From: Sanguinoderma infundibulare
Taxonomy: Eukaryota > Basidiomycota > Agaricomycetes > Polyporales > Polyporaceae
Assembly (NCBI GenBank): GCA_032821775.1
Contig: JAVLRN010000005.1
Location: 1,302,001-1,366,000, forward strand
Length of the DNA: 64,000 bases
Direction of reading: 5' to 3'
Below the pieces are notes generated by a model that was given only the letters and a program-made list of their open reading frames with translations, had not been told where the DNA came from and did not search any database. Position 1 is the stretch's first letter. Each line of letters starts with the position of its first letter. Shown here in pieces: positions 57,525 through 64,000 of this stretch. Position numbers and translations under genes: made by a program.

Positions 57525-57700
57525 GGTTCGAGCAGGGCTAGGTGTGGATAACGGTGCGCAAACTTCTACTTCACTACTAACACAACGTAGGCGGCGTGAA
57601 CTGTGTTCACTGCCAGGGCGCTCGTATGTCTTTGAGGACGACGAGCTGCTCCATGTCATCTCGAAGCTCTCACGCGCGGCACCATCTTCGTGGCCATTCG

Positions 57701-57892
57701 TTGCTCGCGGCGCAACCCGAGCTCAACCTCTTCGCTGCTGATCACGACAATGGATTGATCGTCTTCAAGCTCGAGCGTGAGCGGCCCGCGTTCGCGATGC
57801 ACGGAGACACGCTATACTACGTTCGCGACAAGTGCGCGCGCGCGTATGACATCAACACTGGCTCCGACATCGGTCTTCTGAGCGTCCGCAAG
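57701..57892 (+). pseudogene. COPI coatomer alpha fragment
   Basis: About 64 residues match the end of the WD40 region of coatomer subunit alpha: LLAAQPELNLFAADHDNGLI, VFKLERERPAFAMHGDTLYY, VRDKCARAYDINTG and SDIGLLSVRK. Similarity stops at SVRK, and the frame ends 16 codons later at TGA. The rest of the roughly 1,200-residue protein is absent. It lies 180 bp after the BUB3 fragment, so two unrelated genes contribute adjacent fragments. Confidence 0.75.
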
Positions 57893-58228
57893 TCCGCCAG
57901 CGGTGAGTCGACGTCTTTCAGTCTTGAGAATATCAAGATCTGAAACCAAATCTGGGGGTGACATCAACAAGTCGCGCTCCCGCCGCGCCGGTTTCTCTAC
58001 GTACCAGTCTTGACGTTCCGGAATTGTTGTAGTATTGTATGAGCGGGCAGTATATAAGGCCAAACTGAGATGATGTTTTGCTTGAAAGGACTTGGACACG
58101 TTCCCCTGACCGAGGCCATCCATCGTCCCACCGTCCGTCCCAGTAAGAAGCAATCGTAACAGTGGTCAGTAACTTGGGTATCGAATCTAGAAGGGACCGG
58201 ACTTGAGCTAGTATTCAGAAGCCGACCC

Positions 58229-59289
58229 ATGCCTAAGCGGAAGCGTTTCGAGTACGATGAAGGCGAGGAAGTCGGCACCGTGCAAGGAGGGGCTGCTAGC
58301 GACTTCGAAGGATCAGACGACGGCGAAGAGGTCTCGCTCTCGCCAATCAAGAGCTTTGCTCTATCTGGTGCGTTCCGCGATCCCTCTCCAAAGAATTCCT
58401 CGCACTGACGATGCACCCATGGACATTCTTAGATGTCGGTCACTCCACCACTCCCCGGGAGGAGATGGGGTACACTTCAGCTCGCGGTGACCTCGATGAT
58501 CCACCTGTCCTTCGTGAGACTGACTCTGTCAAGGCTGGGGGCCACAATGCATGGTACGTCAACCCACACTTGTAAAGTTTCGCATCACATCACAATGTGA
58601 CTCATCCATGTCTGCTTCTGTCGCGTCCGCGTTCCCAGCTTTGACGACCCTGCACGTAATGAAACACTCGGTGATGAGATCTTTCTCCCTGTAGACGAAG
58701 ATCTCCACCCAATGGTCTCATTCCATTTTCGTCACGGGCCCAAAGGTGTGCATCTCGATTTTCCTCTTAACTGACTGGCCACAAACACAGTGTCGCAGTC
58801 ATCCCGGAAAAGAATGGGATCATACCCCAGAGGATCAAAACGGACAATGTCAAAGGCTCTAAACCTTCAACCAGTATGGCTGGTCCAAGCACCAGGTCGA
58901 GACGACGGCCGGCTTCCCCTGGACCTGCTGACCTCGGCGTGCCCGCTAGGCAACCTAAGCGTCGTCGACAGCTCGAAGACGCCAAGGTTGGGCCCCAGGC
59001 TGAGGCTGAAGATGCCCCTCTGGCTGCTGGGGCGGCCGGGGCTCCTCAGTCCAACCAATCTCAGAAGCGGCCAATAGCGCGGACCCAGAATTCCAAGAGA
59101 AACTAGCAGCATATAATGTACGTGATCGACACCAAGAGTAGTACCGAAGTTGACTTGAACGCTTTCCTCTCCTCGAAGGTCGCGAAAGCGGAATATGAAC
59201 GGAGGAGACGTGATCTACAGGCATTGATGAAACTTGAGGAGCATGAGATTTCCGTTCCAGTCGACGGCGAAGTTATTGACTTGACGTAG
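58229..59289 (+). pseudogene. DUF7918-type protein, C-terminal part (probably of copy A)
   Basis: An open frame starts MPKRKRFEYDEGEEVG. After an intron it gives DVGHSTTPREEMGYTSARGD, KAGGHNACFDDPARNETLGD and HPMVSFHFRHGPK. A phase-1 intron ending at the second of two close CAGs gives VIPEKNGIIPQRIK, aligning with VLLERQGIAPPSK of copy B at the same intron position. A basic and acidic linker follows, then RRRRDLQALMKLEEHEISV and the SUMO-interaction-like end GEVIDLT. The frame between linker and end (59.05-59.1 kb) needs an unresolved intron or a frameshift. The DUF7918 N terminus is missing here and present at 55768-56464. A small independent gene cannot be excluded. Confidence 0.5.
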
Positions 59290-59859
59290 TCGTAACTTGT
59301 GCAGTGAGTGCTCGTTACAATACTAGTTTTTGCGCGTCGTGAGCCACCATGTGCGTTTGCTGATTGACATCGTTCGTGGTCCTTACGCAGGATGTAATGT
59401 ATGCGACTAGACGCAGGTGTATGATTCGGCTCGAAGCCGACCAACCAATCAGTCCGAACCAAAGTGTAAAGATCCGAGTCGATCTCAGCGGCAGTTGGGC
59501 CAATCCCCCGTGGCAATGCCGACGTAATGCTCCCCCATGAAACTTCGCAGAGCCGGCGGCGACTCGACCCTGCAACTCACCAGCGGAATTTGACTTCTTG
59601 ATTCACAACTGGTACACAGAACTGGCACATATAACCTAAGTACTCGCGAGTGACTCCACCTCGTCACCATTCGTGCCTGAGATCACAGCGAGGGTAAGTC
59701 GTGATATGGACCCAGACGTTCTGGCATATCAGGCACTCGGAGGCGGAACTTTAGGGTGCTTTGACACCGTCAGGGTTGGTACCCTGAACATACTTTTATG
59801 CCGTTCATCAATTTGGTATGCTCATCCTCTTTCGAGTAGTGACTACTACCTGACATTCC
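59290..59859. other. Intergenic region between DUF7918-type copies
   Basis: 570 bp holding the promoter of copy B. No gene is supported. Its base composition is more even than that of the coding flanks. Confidence 0.4.
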
Positions 59860-61425
59860 ATGCCAGCCCATAAAGGCTTTGACGTATACATCCGTTCCGA
59901 GGGAAAGAAACTGAAAGAGCATGCAGTCACCACGGACAGGCTCGCGCTCAACGACGGCACTCCTGTCGTCACATGCTACATCGCAAGCGAATGCGGGAAG
60001 GTATGACTGGCTGAAGATCTTCCGTCCGTGTGTTGGTTGTGGTCGATCATGATGCGCTCATACACGTGACACTTACAGGAATTCGGAGTATACTGGGATG
60101 AGTTTGCGAAGAGGACGGAGATGATCGTGAAAGTCAGCATGGACGGCCAGCTCACCGACGAGGTCGCCCACTTCGAGTACGACGGAAGTGGCGCTTCACG
60201 AGGCGTCGTCGACTTTGGGCAAAGGGCGGTTCGCCCATACCGTTTCGAAAACGTCAGGACTACAGGTGTGTAGTAACGCATCGTACAGAGATATTGGGCG
60301 CATCCTCGCTGACGCTTGTGTTCCATCACGCACAGGCGACGAGAGTGTAGCGCGAGCAGGCAGGGCGAACACAAAACTAGGGACGATCTTGGTAGAGCTT
60401 TACAAGATCGCCCGCTGGGATGCGTCTAGGGCTCGACCGCGGCTTGACGCGAGGTCTGTGGTCAACCCTGGGTACGTCCACGAACTTGATAACCAGGCGG
60501 GTCAACATCGAGTCTGGTATGTTCCTCGAGAAGGCCCTCTTGGGGATATTGCTCACGCAGGGTGTCGTATCGTGCGGTGTGACAGCTTTGGGCCGCGCCG
60601 GACCCTGGAGTCATATACTGGTAGCTGGCAGGTATTCACGCCCGTGGACGAAGCCAAGCGGCCTTTTATGATATTCATCTTCAAATACATGCCCCAAGGC
60701 AAGCGCTAGCACTTCTGGCTTATTCGTAGACAAGTACTAGTCCATAGCGCTGACTACAAAATTTCTGAACAGTTCTCTTGGAAAGACAGGGGATCGCCCC
60801 GCCTTCAAAGCATGAGCCAACGACCAAGAAAAGGCATTTATCGCGCCTCGACGATGGAACGACGTGTAAGCGTCCTCGCATTGAAGGACAAGTCGAGAAT
60901 CACGCGTCCGAGGGGGAATCTGAGGTTGGTGACGCTGAGGATGACGGAGTGAATGATTATTCGGAGTCGGACGACGACGACGTTCGAGAATCAACGGTAG
61001 GTCCAGCCAGCGATTCGGAGGAGGAAGGTAAAAGCCAACGGGGATCCGCGAAGCTTGAAATGGCCACGATAGCCTCTATTGAGGTACGCGTTCTAAATTA
61101 TGGTCTGCGACATCCGGGCTCTACTAACTTGGAACCTAGAAAACGATTGCCAAGTTGCAGAACGAGTTAGCCAAGAAGAAGGCGGCGTTGGCGACATCGC
61201 AGTGTCGCTGAAAGATTAGGTATCTCGAAATATCCACCGGAGCTCATTGTGAGCACGACCATCAACTCCAGGACAAGAGTACAACGGAGGAGGAACGAGC
61301 TACTGGGGCTGGTGAAGAAAGAGAAAATTCATGTTCCTATTAATGGCGAGGTCATTGAACCGGGGCATTCACGAGAGACCTGTCACGACGTTGAGAACAA
61401 TGCAGCGGCACCTGTATTAGAGTAA
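59860..61425 (+). CDS. DUF7918-type protein (copy B)
   Basis: Start MPAHKGFDVYIRSEGKKLKE. Exons join ASECGK to EFGVYWDEFAKRTE and VRTTG to DESVARAGRANTKLG. The core continues KLGTILVELYKIARWDAS, VHELDNQAGQHRVW and PFMIFIFKYMPQ. A GC-AG intron (60699-60772) then gives VLLERQGIAPPSKHEPTTKK; without it the frame stops at 60709. A disordered acidic linker (NDYSESDDDDVREST) follows, then KTIAKLQNELAKKKAAL. The end, RRRNELLGLVKKEKIHVPIN plus GEVIEPG, aligns with copy A, but it needs one more unresolved junction near 61.2 kb, so the 3' model is uncertain. Function is unknown. Confidence 0.65.
60699..60772 (+). other. GC-AG intron in DUF7918-type copy B
   Basis: Donor CAAG|GCAAGC and acceptor GAACAG, 74 nt. 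It occupies the same phase-1 position as a GT-AG intron in the C-terminal part of copy A and restores similarity across the junction. Confidence 0.7.
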
Positions 61426-61581
61426 CAAAGCATCTGTCCTTCACCCGATAGTTCCTTAAACATGCATGATGAAGCTCATTCAAGGTCAACACACGGAAAT
61501 ACAGACGGTCTTAGTCAAGAAGACCCTAGCAGATGCAGGATGAGTGACGAGTAGATTATGAAACAACTTGGTACAAACCAA

Positions 61582-63177
61582 CTACTTTTGCTCCATACTC
61601 CGTACTGCATCCCGTGCGCGAACGTAATTTCCCCAGAATACCGTCCAATCCGCCTCCAGAGTACCTTCGCCAGGCTGTCCGATGCTATCCGCCTTGTCCC
61701 TGCCCACCCCGGCCCATCCGAGAGCGCGCTCATAGCACTCCAAGGCTTTTTCGTTCGCATCCGAAGAACCGGAGCCCTCTGTGAGGACGCCAATGAGGTT
61801 CCAAGCTTCTGCGGCTGTTCTGCGAGCGTCACGCAAGAGGGCCTTTGAGGGACCGTGCATGGACTTGGACTTGGCGTACGCGGGCGCGAGAGGTGTTTCT
61901 GAGGAAGGAGGATGTGGGATTCGGGAGCCCGGGGCGTCCGGGTGGATGGGAGGAAGTCCGGTGAGGGAGAGGGCTACGCGCTCGGACGACTCCGCTGCAC
62001 GCGAGAGCCAGTCGACGGACGTCGCAGGCTTCCCGCGGAGCGCGTAAAGAACTTCGGCGTGGTGAATGAAGAGAATAGACGACCGGTGAAGTATGTAGAG
62101 GAGATGGAGGGCCTGGGGAGGTGTAGCAGAGTCGAACGTGGGGGGCGACGGGAGCGAGCGGAGGAGGTTCAGAGAGGTCTCCTCGAAAGCTTGCGCTTGC
62201 CGAAGCTGGCCGGCAGTGGCATAGAAAGCAGAGAGGGAAACAAGGGTCGAGACCAGCGTCCGTTGAGCGAGCGGTGATGAGGGAACGGATGAGGGTACAA
62301 CGGGCGGTATGGTAGGAAGCGTGGTGTTGTCTCTGCCTTCCACAAGTTGCATCGACCGTGCCCACCATGCCATCGCGTCCTCCGTATCGCCGAGTCTCCT
62401 GTTAAGATCGCCGAGCTTCAGCGCGACGCGTGCGGCTTGAATGCCCTTTGCAGAGAGCTGGGCCCAGATGCGCTCGTACTCTGATCGAGCCTCGTCCAAA
62501 GCGTTTCGAGTACCCATCCTCTCCACGACATCGGCGCGACAGGAAAGGAGGGCTGTCAGAGTCATGGGATGGAGCTTTCCCTTGGCCTGAGCCTGCTCTG
62601 CGATTTCGATGGCGACACGCAAGAACTCCTGGCCATACTCCAAGCTGGCCTCGATAGGTGCGAGGGTAGCACCTTGCCCTTCGCGGCCGGAGAAGGCCTT
62701 GGACGCGACGACGTCGGCGTTGGTGCCGGTTCCCCAGTTCAACACTATCCATGCGCTCCTGACCGCGTGTCTCCCCGAGAACCCTAGGCCAGGATCGGTG
62801 CCTCCCTTCGGCGAACCCGTCCACTTGGCCGCTTCGAGGTCCCATTCCCACTTCTTCACCTCCTCATCCGTCTCCGGCGAGAGCCCCGAATTCTCCACAT
62901 ACATGTGGGCCACCTCAAAAGCGGTCAAGCCGGTAGCACCGAGGAGCACGCATCCAATCGCGGTGAACTTGAGGAACCGCCTGAAGAAGTCCACGGTGAA
63001 CATGGTGTGGGTTGCGAAACTGTCGTTCAAGTACGGCCCCGGGACAGCACCCTTGGGTAAGGGGGATGGGGGTTTACTGTCGCTTGACGCATATCGCCGA
63101 GAGTGTATAGGAGGACGTGGAGAAGCATTGCGAGGAAGACTAGAGGCTATTCGCCGGCGAGCCCTTGAGAGCAGCAT
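61582..63177 (-). CDS. Mitochondrial membrane-anchored TPR-like protein
   Basis: Single-exon gene of 531 residues. Start MLLSRARRRIASSLPRNASP is Arg/Ser-rich, a plausible mitochondrial targeting sequence. One membrane span follows at about residues 68-88 (FLKFTAIGCVLLGATGLTAF). The rest is helical, with TPR-like pairs such as ALKLGDLNRRLGDTEDAMAW, LVSLSAFYATAGQLRQAQAF and ANEKALECYERALGWAG. Layout resembles yeast Mgr3, an adaptor of the i-AAA protease, but this is a weak parallel from topology. The absence of introns is unusual for this window. Confidence 0.7.
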   Translation of the reverse strand: MLLSRARRRIASSLPRNASPRPPIHSRRYASSDSKPPSPLPKGAVPGPYLNDSFATHTMFTVDFFRRFLKFTAIGCVLLGATGLTAFEVAHMYVENSGLSPETDEEVKKWEWDLEAAKWTGSPKGGTDPGLGFSGRHAVRSAWIVLNWGTGTNADVVASKAFSGREGQGATLAPIEASLEYGQEFLRVAIEIAEQAQAKGKLHPMTLTALLSCRADVVERMGTRNALDEARSEYERIWAQLSAKGIQAARVALKLGDLNRRLGDTEDAMAWWARSMQLVEGRDNTTLPTIPPVVPSSVPSSPLAQRTLVSTLVSLSAFYATAGQLRQAQAFEETSLNLLRSLPSPPTFDSATPPQALHLLYILHRSSILFIHHAEVLYALRGKPATSVDWLSRAAESSERVALSLTGLPPIHPDAPGSRIPHPPSSETPLAPAYAKSKSMHGPSKALLRDARRTAAEAWNLIGVLTEGSGSSDANEKALECYERALGWAGVGRDKADSIGQPGEGTLEADWTVFWGNYVRARDAVRSMEQK

Positions 63178-63379
63178 GGAGAGCAGCGGCCGTGACGTGC
63201 CTTGGCTGTGACAGGGTGTAACAGCGGTGTGATGTCACCAGCCGAGACTTCACGCGACGCGTCGGTGGTCGGCGTCACACCCGCCTTGCTGTGGACCACG
63301 ACGGCGATCGCGTCCGTCTGCACTCTGGTCAGCACCATCCCACGGAGCGTCCTTTCTGGTCGCCGCCCTCTACCTAGCC
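63178..63379. promoter_or_regulatory. Divergent promoter, TPR protein / XPD
   Basis: 202 bp between divergent ATGs. No distinct core element was seen. Confidence 0.4.
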
Positions 63380-64000
63380 ATGAAATTCTTTATTGATGAC
63401 CTACCTGTGAGTGTGGATGCCTTGCTATGAGTATGAAGGCCTCAACATGTTGCTTGGTCCAGATAATCTTTCCTTACGACCGAATATATCCTGGTATGTC
63501 ATTCACCACTAAAACGCCTTCGTGTCGCTCAATCCATTGCGGCAGAACAATATGCTTATATGTGTGACTTGAAACGAACTCTTGATGCAACGGTACGAAT
63601 CCGCCTCACGCCTTATTCAGAGCCTAGCACTGAGCTGCGTCGGTTCTCAGGGGCATTGTTTGCTTGAAATGCCGTCCGGGACAGGCAAGACGGTCTCGCT
63701 GCTTTCCCTCATTGTATCTTATCAGCAAGTACGTATCCATGATTTGATTTATGTGCTCCCGGTCCTCATGATTGCCCCCAGTTCTATCCCACAAAGAGGA
63801 AACTAATCTACTGTTCACGAACGGTCCCCGAGATCGAGAAAGCGCTTTCGGAGCTCAAACGCCTAATGGATTACCGTAGAGATTGTGCGGAGACAGATGA
63901 GCAGCAAGAGAAGGAGGGCAACTTCTATGGCATCGGTCTCACGAGCCGAAAGAATCTATGCATTCACCCGGAGGTCAGTTCTCTTGCATTAACATGACGG
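63380..64000 (+). CDS. RAD3: TFIIH helicase XPD/RAD3, 3' partial
   Basis: 5'-3' DNA helicase of TFIIH, needed for nucleotide excision repair and transcription initiation. Exon 1 is 27 nt (MKFFIDDLP, 63380-63406) and exon 2 is 31 nt (63463-63493), giving IIFPYDRIYP. Exon 3 (63548-63594) reads EQYAYMCDLKRTLDAT, and exon 4 from 63651 gives GHCLLEMPSGTGKTVSLLSL, the Walker A region. The next exon has FYPTKRKLIYCSRTVPEIEK and ALSELKRLMDYRRD, then GIGLTSRKNLCIHPEV before another donor. The Fe-S cysteines and helicase motifs lie beyond the window edge. All junctions match the XPD N terminus. Confidence 0.93.

Noticed and set aside
58190..58220. CTAG followed by T as a possible Helitron 3' terminus
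   Set aside because: No convincing hairpin lies just upstream and no matching 5' TC end was found, so the element type is left open.
1..64000. tRNA, rRNA, CRISPR or intact transposon genes
   Set aside because: No cloverleaf-type GTTCRANYC context, rRNA core sequence, direct-repeat array, transposase or reverse transcriptase motif was seen by eye; a covariance search would be decisive for tRNAs.

Overview
This 64 kb window is nuclear DNA from a filamentous basidiomycete, most likely an Agaricomycete. The evidence is gene density near one gene per 2 kb, GC-rich exons, many introns of 48-75 nt with CTAAC-like branch sites, no operon structure, and basidiomycete-typical families: a DUF7918-type cluster, an HNH nuclease family and fungal FHIP. 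No rRNA, tRNA, CRISPR array or intact transposon was recognised. Gene models were assembled by eye from splice signals, reading frame and remembered family motifs, so exon edges are approximate unless stated.

Layout. 0-11.9 kb: a disordered Ser/Pro-rich protein (5' partial), a YMR226C-type short-chain dehydrogenase (-), a SET-domain methyltransferase, a UPF0658-type Golgi membrane protein with 9-nt and 3-nt microexons, a small secreted protein (-) and a DNAJC9-like J protein. 12.2-14.9 kb: an F-box relic, an HNH nuclease-family gene and a repeat-bearing spacer. 14.9-26.7 kb: FHIP-like trafficking protein (-), a coiled-coil protein, a multi-exon membrane protein (-) and a large USP48-like deubiquitinase; the last two diverge from an 83-bp spacer. 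26.9-34.9 kb: an unnamed paralogue family member, FRG1 (-), ribosomal L26, V-ATPase subunit D (-), FAM50/XAP5 (-), mitochondrial S13 and TRAPP subunit Bet3 (-). 34.8-40.6 kb: a long leader or promoter and a roughly 1,190-residue putative regulator. 41.4-55.6 kb: the second paralogue (-), BUD23, a BCS1-like AAA ATPase (-), a J-domain/ankyrin/RG-rich fusion, mitochondrial AsnRS (-), a small conserved-looking protein, LUC7 and an LRR/disordered protein (-).

55.7-61.4 kb is the accessory region. A DUF7918-type gene appears split into an N-terminal part (55.8-56.5 kb) and a C-terminal part (58.2-59.3 kb). Between them lie a broken BUB3 fragment that keeps introns and carries an in-frame stop, and an intronless COPI-alpha fragment. 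A contiguous DUF7918-type paralogue follows. The window ends with a mitochondrial TPR-like protein (-) and the first exons of XPD/RAD3 helicase.

Most genes are unrelated housekeeping functions: translation, ribosome maturation, splicing, vesicle traffic, ubiquitin, mitochondria and DNA repair. The most unusual items are the split DUF7918-type locus with captured fragments, the two dispersed paralogues sharing an unnamed domain and intron layout, the microexons, and four inferred GC-AG introns.
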